The position numbers were made by a program, and so were the translations under genes. The notes under the pieces were generated by a model. It saw only the letters and a program-made list of their open reading frames with translations, searched no databases and was not told the DNA's origin. Below, one piece after another: positions 38,677 through 46,467 of a stretch of 47,182 nt of DNA. The stretch's first letter is position 1; each line of letters starts with the position of its first letter. This DNA is from a virus, in the IMG/VR virus record IMGVR_UViG_3300030090_005560, positions 1 through 47,182 of that record. The stretch is one strand, 5' to 3'.

Positions 38677-39152
38677 TAGTGATAACCCTCCGTCATCATG
38701 TAAAACGCACCCGTGCGCTCCATACCCCAGCGCTCATACAAACGGGCAACGCCACCGGGACTGCTTTCAAGACAAGTAAACGAAATACGCGCTATCTGAC
38801 CGTTTCTGGTTTCTTCAATAAATTCCATGGCCGCATTAAACAATTTGTGCGCCGCCTTGATTGGAGCGCCATCTTGAACCCACCAAAACAACTCTTCGCA
38901 AAACAACACGTTCTTGTTCCACATCCACGGACCACAAGACACGCCAATTCCGCCTACCAGCTTTTTGTCTACCTCGGCCGCGATAACGGTGACCGCAGGA
39001 ATGTTGAGCAATTCCCACATGGTCGACTCCAAAGACGAGCTGTCTACTTGTACGCCACCCATTACGCCGCTTTGCTCAAGAAACGCTCTGGCGCCACTGA
39101 TGACGTCTTGCAAATCACGCTGGCTATTAAGGTCTGCTGTCCGAATAATCAT
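38676..39152 (-). CDS. GNAT-like virion protein (gp13-like position)
   Basis: The 158-residue product has a GNAT-type layout: VTVIAAEVDKKLVGGIGVS (the beta4 region), ELFWWVQDGAPIKAAHKLF, then ARLYERWGMERTGAFYMM at the C-terminus, the usual LYxxxGF-like end. Podoviruses commonly encode such acetyltransferase-like proteins between the nozzle and the ejection proteins. Whether it acetylates or is purely structural is not known. It overlaps both neighbours by a few bases. Confidence 0.8.
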   Translation of the reverse strand: MIIRTADLNSQRDLQDVISGARAFLEQSGVMGGVQVDSSSLESTMWELLNIPAVTVIAAEVDKKLVGGIGVSCGPWMWNKNVLFCEELFWWVQDGAPIKAAHKLFNAAMEFIEETRNGQIARISFTCLESSPGGVARLYERWGMERTGAFYMMTEGYH

Positions 39153-41884
39153 GGCATTGCCGTTTCTATTTCTGGGACAATCGCGAGCACTGTTGCAGGC
39201 ACCGGCTGGTTCCCAGTCAGGACTAAACGCAACTCTCTGTCGAAACCAGTTTCTAATCCGAGTCGCACTTCGCCTGTATAGAAAGCCACTGGGTCAGCAT
39301 CTAAATTAGCTGCGTCACGCAAATCCAGCTCTGCCTCTTCGTTGACCAGTCCGTCCTCTTCTGTTTTCCACGTAAACGCGCCTTCTGCCGTCTCCATCAC
39401 GGCCACAGTCAAATCTGCGATGTTCTTTAATCGCCCGACTGCACTACCCTGCGGACCGCCTCCATACGCAAGCTTTAGTGAGCGCCATGTACGCGTGTAC
39501 GCCAGACCTATGTGAACTAGCCCTGCTGGCGAGTCCAACGCAATTTGTCCCGACGCCACCGTTTTTTCGGTTTGCGTCGCTCCATCCGCAAACACCTGCA
39601 CCGTCTCGCCTTCGAGGTGAGCGAGGCCAGATACGACTGACACCTTTTCGCGCACTTGGCCATTTTTGACGTAGGTGCCGAATCCTGTCGTATTGACATT
39701 GACGTCATCCTCGTCAGTGAGCTGAAACGTGTTAGACGTAACGTTCGCTACCTTATAGGTGTTGCCATTTAACTCGGTCATACCAACAACGCGCACAATT
39801 CTGATAAGTGCGCCATTGCTCAAGCCGTGGCCAGTAATTGTGACCACGCCAGGATTCGCTTTGGTTACGCCCTCAATTGATAGCGGCAAATCCAACGTTA
39901 CGCCACTGTCTACGCAAAACGCTTCTTCTTGCAGGTCTTCATCGCCGTTGAATAAACGCTCCAAGACTTCAACGTAGCGGACCGTCGACCCATCTATTGT
40001 CATCTTGACCGCGACCCAAACTTCGTAACGCTCAGTTGAATCCTTAAATTGTCCAGCGCCGTCTTGGCCTGGAATGCAAGCAACGCTTTCAATGACCGCG
40101 TTTTCCGTGTCAAACGTGCCCCCGTGAATATGCCGAGACCAGCCAATAACTTGTTGGTCTGGCTGATACGTAAGCGCCGCCGTTTGACCATCCTCACGCA
40201 CGCACCAAACGACACTGTCAGGCTCTTGCTGATACGCCAGTTGCGTAACACCACTGCGCAACACACGGTCCTGCAATAACGTCAAGTCAAACGCGTCAAA
40301 GCCCTGCACGCCTGAGTCCTGCAAGACGTCTGCCAGCTCTAGTAATTTGCGCTTTTGCGCTTGCGCGTACAGCAGACGAGAACGCACCTCTACCGGCTGT
40401 ATTCGAGCCACCCCTGTAGTGACCTCAAAGTCCGCCGCAATGTCCGTAGGCGTCAACACAGCGCCGTCTGAGCGCAACGTCCAGTTGCCACCTACAGTGC
40501 CAATCACCGGCTTTTTGCGTGATGCCATCCAGCGAATGGTATTTACCTGCAAAGCAGCAAACGTGTAAGCAATAGAGCTGTCTGCTTTTACCTCGCCGAC
40601 GTCGTTTTCGTCTTGAAAATTCTCAATTTCGGCAGATTTGCTAAGCCAAAATGTCTGAGGGCTGTCAGAAGTTGCAGCAAAACCCAGTCGCTGCTGAATA
40701 AAGCCGACAACACTAGGCCAGCCAGTGTGGTCAGACCACTCGCCCAATCGCCAGCCAGTCACAGCGCCTGTGCCTGCATCCTTCCCCAGGATGTCTACAA
40801 CGACAACAGTGGCACTGGTGTAATTAACAATTTGAACCCAAGTCCAATTGTCGGTCGAATACTCTATTCGCACTAATCGACCCACATCGTCAGTGCGAAA
40901 CCCTTCGCCATCGTTAATCCCATCTGTTGCGCTAGCAGTCAGATTTACGCCGCGACCGGTTGCGGCAGCCAACTGTAGCGTCGTGCTGGTGCTGTTTTCA
41001 GTTTTCCAAGGGCCATCCTCAAATAGCACCTTCACCAGCGACCACGACGCATTTCCGTACCGCTCAAGCTTGTAGGGATGCACCGGACCAATGCACATGT
41101 ACAGCACATCCGCGCTTTGCGCATAGCTAATATCAGGCAACTGCGCCTCTGACCACGGCGTGACCAGTTCAACTGGCGCGTTGTTGAGCAGCGACACATC
41201 GTCGACCGGAACGGTTTTATTCAGTGCAGTTTCAAATTCAACATGGAACGGTGAAGCTGCTGGCGTAAATTCAACGCAATGCCAACCGGTTTGTCGGTTT
41301 GCGTCTGATAGGTACTCACTGCCGCCCGCCGTTGACCCAACGCGCACCGTAACCGTGTCGCCAGGATCGCCAGCTATATAAAATTTCAAGACATGCAAAG
41401 TGCCGGTGTTGCTTGTCGTGACGCTTTGCCGCGCTTTTGCCTCATTCCCGGCGCCGCCGCCGTCTAAATTAAGCGCTTTTAGAGTAGAATTATGCGAAAT
41501 AGCGCCTGTTCCCGCGCTACTATCAGTCCATCCGGTAATATTTGTGGCAAATGTGCCATTTGTAATTGTGGCGTTTGTTGCAGGCGCCGCAATTTGACCT
41601 TGGTTTCGATACCAGCGTATGCACTGCTCACCAAGCTCTATGACGTACGACTGCTCGGTCGAAAAAACAAAAGGGATTAGCCAGGGGCGCACGCTTGCGC
41701 TTTTGGCTGACGTGACATACCGAAATCCAGGCCGGTAAGTCCAGCCGCCTTGCGGCAGCGGCATGATGTTTTCGACAGTGGCGCCAGCATTGACGTACTT
41801 ATCAAAGCTAACACGCGCCTCCATCCGCTTGCCAAACTCGCCAGCATTAAACGAGTCTTGTATAGGCGCGATTTGATTAGCCAT
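39149..41884 (-). CDS. Tail nozzle (gp12-like / stabilisation) protein with CBM-like insertion
   Basis: The 911-residue product starts MANQIAPIQDSFNAGEFGKR, with KYVNAGATVENIMPLPQGGW and RPGFRYV following, the common N-terminus of podovirus nozzle or tail tubular protein B. A jelly-roll carbohydrate-binding-like insertion is seen at about 107-234 (ITNGTFATNITGWTDSS to TVPVDDVSLLN), which is absent from minimal family members. A second small beta domain lies near VTITGHGLSNGALIRIVRVV and NGNTYKVANVTSNTFQLTDE. It forms the distal tail tube and may touch surface sugars. It begins at the stop of the gp11-like gene. Confidence 0.88.
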   Translation of the reverse strand: MANQIAPIQDSFNAGEFGKRMEARVSFDKYVNAGATVENIMPLPQGGWTYRPGFRYVTSAKSASVRPWLIPFVFSTEQSYVIELGEQCIRWYRNQGQIAAPATNATITNGTFATNITGWTDSSAGTGAISHNSTLKALNLDGGGAGNEAKARQSVTTSNTGTLHVLKFYIAGDPGDTVTVRVGSTAGGSEYLSDANRQTGWHCVEFTPAASPFHVEFETALNKTVPVDDVSLLNNAPVELVTPWSEAQLPDISYAQSADVLYMCIGPVHPYKLERYGNASWSLVKVLFEDGPWKTENSTSTTLQLAAATGRGVNLTASATDGINDGEGFRTDDVGRLVRIEYSTDNWTWVQIVNYTSATVVVVDILGKDAGTGAVTGWRLGEWSDHTGWPSVVGFIQQRLGFAATSDSPQTFWLSKSAEIENFQDENDVGEVKADSSIAYTFAALQVNTIRWMASRKKPVIGTVGGNWTLRSDGAVLTPTDIAADFEVTTGVARIQPVEVRSRLLYAQAQKRKLLELADVLQDSGVQGFDAFDLTLLQDRVLRSGVTQLAYQQEPDSVVWCVREDGQTAALTYQPDQQVIGWSRHIHGGTFDTENAVIESVACIPGQDGAGQFKDSTERYEVWVAVKMTIDGSTVRYVEVLERLFNGDEDLQEEAFCVDSGVTLDLPLSIEGVTKANPGVVTITGHGLSNGALIRIVRVVGMTELNGNTYKVANVTSNTFQLTDEDDVNVNTTGFGTYVKNGQVREKVSVVSGLAHLEGETVQVFADGATQTEKTVASGQIALDSPAGLVHIGLAYTRTWRSLKLAYGGGPQGSAVGRLKNIADLTVAVMETAEGAFTWKTEEDGLVNEEAELDLRDAANLDADPVAFYTGEVRLGLETGFDRELRLVLTGNQPVPATVLAIVPEIETAMP

Positions 41885-42504
41885 TACGGCAGCTCAACCT
41901 CTCCGGGCTCGTAGTATTCTCTATCGCCGTATCTCACCGCGACCCAATCAGACTCTGGCAGCCCAAAATTGAAATCTTGCAAGCTGTCAGCGCTCTTGGC
42001 TGTCGGCAGGTCTTGCGTTAAAAATTCGTCATACAATGCTTGCGCGCCCGACCTTGATTGCGCCAGAGACGTGGCAAGACGAGAGGCAATGAATTTTGAC
42101 AATGCCAGCCTAAAAGTAGGCCGCATTTTATTAGGGTCGCTAATCCGCGCGATATAACGGGCATACACGTCTGTCTCGTCCGAAACTACGGTGTCGCCCT
42201 CAATTTTGTAAGCAATGCGCCCTCGCCCGTTTGGGTGCCCATATAAATGCACAATCCGAATGTAGTCGGACGGCATTTGATAGGCGTAATCCCATTCAAA
42301 CTCAGGCGCCTCAGACAAGCGTGCAAGCTTTTGTCGTTTTGTCGCAAAATTCCATTGGTGCATTTCCAATAAGGAATCCCGCAGCTCTTCGTATATGACC
42401 TCACACGCGTTGGCTTCTTTCGTGCCTTGAGACAACGATGTAATGCGCTTGCTGTGCTTGACCATTTGCAAAGCAGCGTTGCAAATACCGACTTCACTTG
42501 CCAT
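41884..42504 (-). CDS. Tail tubular protein, gp11-like (adaptor)
   Basis: The 206-residue product starts MASEVGICNAALQMVKHSKR and contains CEVIYEELRDSLLEMHQWNF, FEWDYAYQMPSDYIRIV and FRLALSKFIASRLATSLAQS. This is the T7 gp11 adaptor pattern, in which four-helix units ring the portal and connect to the nozzle. Length is typical. It ends at the nozzle start (overlap of one base) and follows the tiny Lys-Gly gene. Confidence 0.93.
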   Translation of the reverse strand: MASEVGICNAALQMVKHSKRITSLSQGTKEANACEVIYEELRDSLLEMHQWNFATKRQKLARLSEAPEFEWDYAYQMPSDYIRIVHLYGHPNGRGRIAYKIEGDTVVSDETDVYARYIARISDPNKMRPTFRLALSKFIASRLATSLAQSRSGAQALYDEFLTQDLPTAKSADSLQDFNFGLPESDWVAVRYGDREYYEPGEVELP

Positions 42505-42507
42505 GAA

Positions 42508-42585
42508 CTAGCGCCCCCTGGGCTTGCCCTTGCCTTTACCCTTGCCCTTACCCTTACCTTTGCTTTTGTCGCCGTTATACGCCAT
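42508..42585 (-). CDS. Lys-Gly repeat micro-protein (25 aa)
   Basis: The ATG at 42585 is preceded by AGGAGG at good spacing. The product is MAYNGDKS followed by seven KG pairs and KPRGR. Podovirus genomes often have a short KG-repeat gene next to the head-tail genes. The high positive charge suggests DNA or capsid-interior binding. The strong ribosome site argues that it is translated. Confidence 0.75.
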   Translation of the reverse strand: MAYNGDKSKGKGKGKGKGKGKPRGR

Positions 42586-42597
42586 GTGAGACCCCTC

Positions 42598-42960
42598 CTA
42601 TGCCGCTTTAGGCGGCGGGTTAACGCGTTTTGCAGGTTTCTGAGGCGGCTTAAGGCCCGTCTCTGGCTCGCTTATTAGCTGGCCTGTGCTACGCCACTCG
42701 CTAATTTGGACCACGCCTGTATGCGTGGACGTGACATTCAGAACTTCGAAAACAGCTTTGTACCAAATACCAGCTGAAGGCTCTCGCACGCAAACATACA
42801 ATTCATCGCCTGGACGCAAATAATTAGACGACAAAGAGTGAAAATAGTTGTCCCCCTCTACGTCAGCCATTGTGTGGTCCGTAACGGTGTACTGAAATAT
42901 TGTGGAAAACTTCAACCTGTTTCGATATTCAATCAATTCAGGCTTTGCTTGTACCGGCAT
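42598..42960 (-). CDS. Hypothetical head or tail protein, 120 aa
   Basis: The chosen ATG at 42960 has GGAGG 5 bases upstream and gives 120 residues; a longer frame to 43089 would cross the terminator. The sequence has KPELIEYRNRLKFSTIFQYT and YLRPGDELYVCVREPSAGIW, then FEVLNVTSTHTGVVQISEW. It is beta-rich, with a Pro/Lys tail (LKPPQKPAKRVNPPPKAA). It follows the capsid terminator, so it begins the next part of the late operon. No family is named. Confidence 0.75.
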   Translation of the reverse strand: MPVQAKPELIEYRNRLKFSTIFQYTVTDHTMADVEGDNYFHSLSSNYLRPGDELYVCVREPSAGIWYKAVFEVLNVTSTHTGVVQISEWRSTGQLISEPETGLKPPQKPAKRVNPPPKAA

Positions 42961-42973
42961 AAAACCTCCAAAC

Positions 42974-43002
42974 GAAAAAAAAGCGGGGGCCGAAACCCCC
43001 GC
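42974..43002 (-). terminator. Intrinsic terminator after the capsid/decoration genes
   Basis: On the minus strand a 7-bp GC stem (GCGGGGG/CCCCCGC) with a 6-base loop is followed by a run of eight or more Ts. It lies just after the decoration gene and is the strongest terminator seen here. Confidence 0.92.
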
Positions 43003-43015
43003 CACATTAGGACTA

Positions 43016-43282
43016 TTAGTCCCCGTCAGTTTCTGCGATGGCGGTGCCATCCGAAATATCGACGGTAGTCCCGTCATTTGACAACACAATGCACAGGTTC
43101 ATGGTTGGCGTGTTCGTGTCAGACACGATCATGACGTCACGCACCTTGAGCATATCCACGGACTCGCCCGTGAAATAGCCTGCGGTATTTACCGTCGCGA
43201 TCGCGTCAGCAGACGCGTAGTGCCAAAGCGTGAACCCATCACCGTAAGCCAAGGCCGACAGGCCAGAAGCTGCATATGCCAT
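43016..43282 (-). CDS. Small head decoration-like protein
   Basis: The 88-residue product (ALAYGDGFTLWHYASADAIA, NTAGYFTGESVDMLKVRD, VMIVSDTNTPTMNLCIVLS) has the beta-rich look of small proteins encoded just after podovirus capsids, which stabilise the head. It lies 14 bases after the capsid stop and shares its transcript. Name by position and composition only. Confidence 0.72.
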   Translation of the reverse strand: MAYAASGLSALAYGDGFTLWHYASADAIATVNTAGYFTGESVDMLKVRDVMIVSDTNTPTMNLCIVLSNDGTTVDISDGTAIAETDGD

Positions 43283-43296
43283 GTCTACCTACCTCC

Positions 43297-44187
43297 TTAG
43301 CTGGTTGCGATAGCAGTGGTGTCATTAAGGTTTGCCTCAATAACGCCAGTGTCATCAATCATGACCGCATTGCCGCTCATCATATGATTAACGAAATGCG
43401 ACGCGCGGTCACCGTGCCATGAAATATCCGCCGCAACAGACTCATTTTCTGCTGCGTTACCCGCATGAGCACCGCTGGCATAGCCAACAGCCATCTTGTG
43501 GTAAGCGAAACATTTGGCAGTAGAAGTGCCGCGACCTGGAAGACCAGGATGCATGCACCATTTCACGCCCATCCATTCTCGGAACTTACGATGACCGGGG
43601 GCACCATCGTTGAATGGACGGCCAGCCTCATTGACATAGTCCTGGCTAGCAAACGACTCGACTGTCATCGCTTGAGCATAAGCACGAGGCGTGAGCACCG
43701 CGTAACGCATGCCGTCATTCGGAACAGAATTGGCGTCAAGCGCCTCAACCATCTGAATAAGCGAAGACTGAATAGCCGCGTAGGACGTGACAGTAAACGT
43801 GACCGTGCTTTGAGTCGTTGCGTCCATTACCGTAAAAATTTGGTCATCGACTTTGCGACCCAACGCATACGCGCCAGAGCGGGCATAAGCCATGCGTGCA
43901 TCGATGTTGGTTTTAGCCTCATCGAGCAAATCGACCCAGTCACCTGCGTAAAAATCTTCCAGGGTACAACTAGGCTGAGTATGCACAGCGTTCATCGGGG
44001 TAATCTCGCCGTGACGAGATTTCGTGGTTGCGACTCCGGTGCCCAGCTTTTCAAAATAAGCGGTCGAACCAACAATACCGTCTTTTTCGTAGACAGTCGG
44101 TTTGATCATTCCGCCTTCGCGCTGGAACACCAAATGTACATCTGCCTCATAGTCAGCAATAAAGGCAGCGTCAATCGTGGTGGACAT
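43297..44187 (-). CDS. Major capsid protein (HK97 fold)
   Basis: The 296-residue product starts MSTTIDAAFIADYEADVHLV. It has the P22/T7-neighbour type layout of small HK97-fold capsids: EKLGTGVATTKSRHGEI (E-loop region), DWVDLLDEAKTNIDARMAYA (spine helix region), GRPFNDGAPGHRKFREWMGV and KMAVGYASGAHAGN. It lies between scaffold and tail genes and has its own candidate promoter at about 44.36-44.39 kb and terminator at 42.97 kb. No maturation protease is visible in the window. Confidence 0.9.
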   Translation of the reverse strand: MSTTIDAAFIADYEADVHLVFQREGGMIKPTVYEKDGIVGSTAYFEKLGTGVATTKSRHGEITPMNAVHTQPSCTLEDFYAGDWVDLLDEAKTNIDARMAYARSGAYALGRKVDDQIFTVMDATTQSTVTFTVTSYAAIQSSLIQMVEALDANSVPNDGMRYAVLTPRAYAQAMTVESFASQDYVNEAGRPFNDGAPGHRKFREWMGVKWCMHPGLPGRGTSTAKCFAYHKMAVGYASGAHAGNAAENESVAADISWHGDRASHFVNHMMSGNAVMIDDTGVIEANLNDTTAIATS

Positions 44188-44322
44188 AGTAGGTTTGTCT
44201 CCAGTTGCCCAATTAACAAATGAAGTGCAAACCGCTAGCCGGGGTGGCCTCGCTCTGTGCTTACGGGGTGCCTCTTAATAGAGGGCCGCTTGTCACCTGC
44301 TCAGCGCCATCAGCGTTGCATA

Positions 44323-44350
44323 ACGACTACTGTGTAAAAGCACAGGTCGT
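44323..44350. other. Leader hairpin upstream of the capsid gene
   Basis: Two 5-bp stems (ACGAC/GTCGT and CTGTG/CACAG) stack with a 2-base bulge and a 6-base loop. They lie between the candidate capsid promoter and the capsid start, so they would be in the 5' leader. No terminator U-run follows on the minus strand. Confidence 0.65.
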
Positions 44351-44360
44351 CTGGCGCGAA

Positions 44361-44390
44361 TATATAGCGCGCTAACATGAAATGCAACAA
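44361..44390 (-). promoter_or_regulatory. Candidate capsid promoter
   Basis: On the minus strand TTGTTG (44385-44390) and TATATA (44361-44366) are 18 bases apart. The -10 is flanked by an inverted GCGCG/CGCGC pair. The -35 overlaps the repeated 15-mer at 44383-44397. No other gene lies between this and the capsid start at 44187. Confidence 0.65.
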
Positions 44391-44449
44391 AAGTCACGAG
44401 ACACATAAAATGTTGCAGCAGAAGAAATCTGTCCTGCAACAAAAATCAC
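44383..44449. repeat. Repeated 15-mer near the capsid promoter
   Basis: TGCAACAAAAGTCAC (44383-44397) and TGCAACAAAAATCAC (44435-44449) are direct repeats with one mismatch, 52 bases apart. An inverted TGTTGCA lies between them at 44411-44417. The first copy covers the -35 box. This is a candidate binding site for a phage or host regulator. Confidence 0.7.
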
Positions 44450-44516
44450 CGCTTTCATTTGCCAGCCGATTTGCCCAAACTCCGCGCCAGCTCTACGAAT
44501 CCGCCGATTCTTAGTA

Positions 44517-44560
44517 GGGAGAGGGATAGGGACAGGGATTGGGAGAGGGATAGGGACAGG
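44517..44560 (+). repeat. G-rich 6-bp periodic tract (quadruplex-prone)
   Basis: Seven GGG runs and a final GG are spaced every 6 bases, with intervening triplets AGA, ATA, ACA, ATT, AGA, ATA and ACA. It is two copies of a roughly 24-base unit. Seven consecutive G3 runs with 3-base loops are ideal for a G-quadruplex. The minus strand would be C-rich. It lies in the 420-base gap between the 33-aa gene and the capsid gene. Confidence 0.9.
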
Positions 44561-44607
44561 TATACAAGTCAAGTGTCACATTTGAAACGAATCTATTTTG
44601 TGACGCC

Positions 44608-44709
44608 TCATGTGGTTGCCTCCGGCAGTTTGCCGCTAGGGACCTCGGGCAAATTTGCATTAGGTTCAAAGTTGGCTATGCCAGGGTCCGCAAATTTGCG
44701 TATGCTCAT
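44608..44709 (-). CDS. Tiny ORF, 33 aa, coupled to the upstream gene
   Basis: The ATG at 44709 overlaps the stop of the upstream 74-aa gene (ATGA) and has GGAGG upstream. The product MSIRKFADPGIANFEPNANL is followed by a Pro/Glu/Gly-rich end. It has no recognised domain. The remaining stretch to the capsid start (44188-44607) holds regulatory sequence and no supported gene. Confidence 0.55.
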   Translation of the reverse strand: MSIRKFADPGIANFEPNANLPEVPSGKLPEATT

Positions 44710-44930
44710 TTTTCCTCCCAAGCGATACTGTCTTCAGTGACGACTTTGCGGATGACCCCTTTCTTGACCATCCGGGCAAGCACATGACGATGTGCTCGTT
44801 CTCCGTTACGCGGGCCGCCACGGATTGTTGTAAAAAACCCCGACTGCCGAACATTCATGGCTACTTTGCCGGTCCGAATGCCTTCAAGCAGAGCTTGCTC
44901 AGCTTTACTTAATTTCACAGTGTCGCCCAT
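44706..44930 (-). CDS. Small winged-helix-like protein
   Basis: The 74-residue product has AAGAGG before its ATG. LSKAEQALLEGIRTGKVAMN, VRQSGFFTTIRGGPRNGERA and HRHVLARMVKKGVIRKVVT have the alternation of a small winged helix, in which the second helix precedes a basic wing. As it sits between two terminators, next to the capsid promoter, a regulatory role is possible but unproven. Confidence 0.7.
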   Translation of the reverse strand: MGDTVKLSKAEQALLEGIRTGKVAMNVRQSGFFTTIRGGPRNGERAHRHVLARMVKKGVIRKVVTEDSIAWEEK

Positions 44931-44971
44931 TGAAATTTGCCTCTTTGCTAAATGCGTGCGCCCAGGCGCAC

Positions 44972-44996
44972 AAAAAAAGCCGCCAGGGAGGCGGCT
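44972..44996 (-). terminator. Intrinsic terminator after the scaffold gene
   Basis: On the minus strand a 7-bp stem AGCCGCC/GGCGGCT with a 5-base loop is followed by seven Ts. It ends the transcript of the head genes upstream of the small wHTH gene. Confidence 0.92.
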
Positions 44997-45020
44997 TAGG
45001 TGCTATTTCTGTGGCGTTCG

Positions 45021-45920
45021 CTACCCGCGAATAGACTTTGTGCCGTTTATTTGCTCGGACACGCGTCTGCGCTGCTCGCCATACTTTTTCGCCTCATCTC
45101 GATTGCCAGCCTGCTGAGCGTCGTACATCTTGCGAGTCAATTCAGCATGCGTTGCACGCAGGTCTTGGCCCTGCTCTGCCGACAAAAACTGGTGCACGGT
45201 TTTATTGTCCGACCCGCGCAGGCGCCCTAAATCAGCAGCTATACGGATAAACAAAGGGTTATTACCCAGCTGCGACCCGTCTTTAAGCACCAAATCTGTA
45301 ATGCCGGGTACGCTTTGCACGGCTTGCTCTGCAGCCGCCATGTTTGCCTTGTAATCGCTGCCCCAATCTTTGCGCAATTGCTCTTCTGCTGCGTCAAGCC
45401 AAGCAGCGTCCTGCCTTTGTTGCTCCGCACTGGCAGCAGCGCTGACGCCAAAATATGCATCAACCACGGCTTTAAGCCCAGATTGATTGACGCCAGCAGC
45501 GTGCGCAGCCGACAACACGGGAGATAGCACTGATTGCATCGCTTCGCCTTGCCATTGCTCGTCTGTGTAGTCTGCTGGCTTCATAGCAGTCACGTCATAG
45601 CCTTCAACCGAATCGGGTACGCCCATCACTTTTCGGAAACGAGCCATGTCCTCTTCGGAGGCATCCTCTCCCGGCATCGCAACGCGCTTTGACAGCATTT
45701 GCTCTTTTTCAAGCAACGCATTTGCCGCCGCATCAATTGTGGAATACCTGTCAAAGAACGCTCGCGCTTTAGGGTCTTTGATGCCGTCTCGATAGCTTTC
45801 GGCAGCGTCTGTAATTTGTTGCGCATCTTGCGATGCTTCTGGCGCTTCATTTGCGCCTAATCCTGCGTCTCTGCCTTCGGCCGCCTCTGTCGAGCCCATT
45901 TCTGCTGCAACTTCGCTCAT
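45021..45920 (-). CDS. Scaffolding protein
   Basis: The 299-residue product is acidic at the N-terminus (AAEMGSTEAAEGRDAGLGAN) and helical throughout. VMGVPDSVEGYDVTAMKPAD and QWQGEAMQSVLSPVLSAAHA lie in the middle. The SDNKTVHQFLSAEQGQDLRA and MYDAQQAGNRDEAKKYGEQR C-terminal coiled coil is the usual capsid-binding end. Position between portal and capsid and the composition are those of podovirus scaffolds. It is probably lost or recycled in head maturation. Confidence 0.9.
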   Translation of the reverse strand: MSEVAAEMGSTEAAEGRDAGLGANEAPEASQDAQQITDAAESYRDGIKDPKARAFFDRYSTIDAAANALLEKEQMLSKRVAMPGEDASEEDMARFRKVMGVPDSVEGYDVTAMKPADYTDEQWQGEAMQSVLSPVLSAAHAAGVNQSGLKAVVDAYFGVSAAASAEQQRQDAAWLDAAEEQLRKDWGSDYKANMAAAEQAVQSVPGITDLVLKDGSQLGNNPLFIRIAADLGRLRGSDNKTVHQFLSAEQGQDLRATHAELTRKMYDAQQAGNRDEAKKYGEQRRRVSEQINGTKSIRG

Positions 45921-46210
45921 AACTCATCCTCCGTTTGGGTTGGTAAATCAGTAAGTGGCGCATAAAGCGCTGCTTTTAAGTCATGCGCGACCTCTTTTTT
46001 TCCGGCCCATCGCGCCAACTGATGAGGGTCTGATGGCGGCGGCTTAAATTCACCGAGTTGCTCTAACAGCCAAATCAGCGCTGCAGCCGAAGACGGGTGA
46101 TCGCTAAAAAACGTGTGCCGCAAAGCTTGTGCAACGTCTTGGTCTGACAATTGTCGTGAATGAACGCCAATAGCCGTGCGTGCAAGGTCAGTGTCAGTGT
46201 CTATGCTCAT
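45917..46210 (-). CDS. Small head-region protein
   Basis: The 97-residue product (DLARTAIGVHSRQLSDQDVA, LRHTFFSDHPSSAAALIWLL, HQLARWAGKKEVAHDLKAAL) is helical and resembles the small Bbp19-like proteins found near the portal in podoviruses. That resemblance is faint. It overlaps the scaffold start by 4 bases. Confidence 0.65.
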   Translation of the reverse strand: MSIDTDTDLARTAIGVHSRQLSDQDVAQALRHTFFSDHPSSAAALIWLLEQLGEFKPPPSDPHQLARWAGKKEVAHDLKAALYAPLTDLPTQTEDEL

Positions 46211-46467
46211 ATCAGCGACAACTGCTGGCTTTTGGCCGCCATACCAAGCTCAATTAATTCAGCGGCACGACCGCGAAACGAATCAGGATACTGCGCAAAA
46301 CAATGCGACCCGGCGCCAGATGCTTTCGTCGCCAATTGCTTGGGCGGCAAGCGCCCATACGCCTGCCGGTATCCCTCGCGCAATGCAGCGCCCAACTCCC
46401 AATTCATGTGCTTATCATTATCGGGGTAGCCCATCTGAGCCATGAGGTCACGCAACAGAAAACTCAC
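46207..46467 (-). CDS. Small head-region protein, unknown
   Basis: The 86-residue product (MSFLLRDLMAQMGYPDNDKH, NWELGAALREGYRQAYGRLP, GSHCFAQYPDSFRGRAAELI) has overlaps of 4 bases with both neighbours. It follows the portal directly. No family is recognised. Confidence 0.65.
   Translation of the reverse strand: MSFLLRDLMAQMGYPDNDKHMNWELGAALREGYRQAYGRLPPKQLATKASGAGSHCFAQYPDSFRGRAAELIELGMAAKSQQLSLI

Noticed and set aside
43465-44223. 252-codon plus-strand ORF opposite the capsid gene
   Set aside because: It mirrors the capsid gene in antisense, has no ribosome site and shows no domain; it is a shadow of strong codon bias.
44230-44350. tRNA or other known structured RNA in the capsid leader
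   Set aside because: Stems can be drawn, but there is no cloverleaf, T-loop or acceptor end, and no known family pattern.
44517-44560. CRISPR-like repeat array
   Set aside because: The repeat is a 6-base period with no spacers and no cas genes; it is a simple G-rich tract.
44372-44572. Minus-strand ORF with VPIPLP repeats
   Set aside because: It is produced by the C-rich strand of the G tract, starts only at a TTG and has no ribosome site.
44560-44590. Promoter using TTGACT just upstream of the G tract on the minus strand
   Set aside because: No acceptable -10 box lies 16-18 bases downstream; only C-rich sequence is there.
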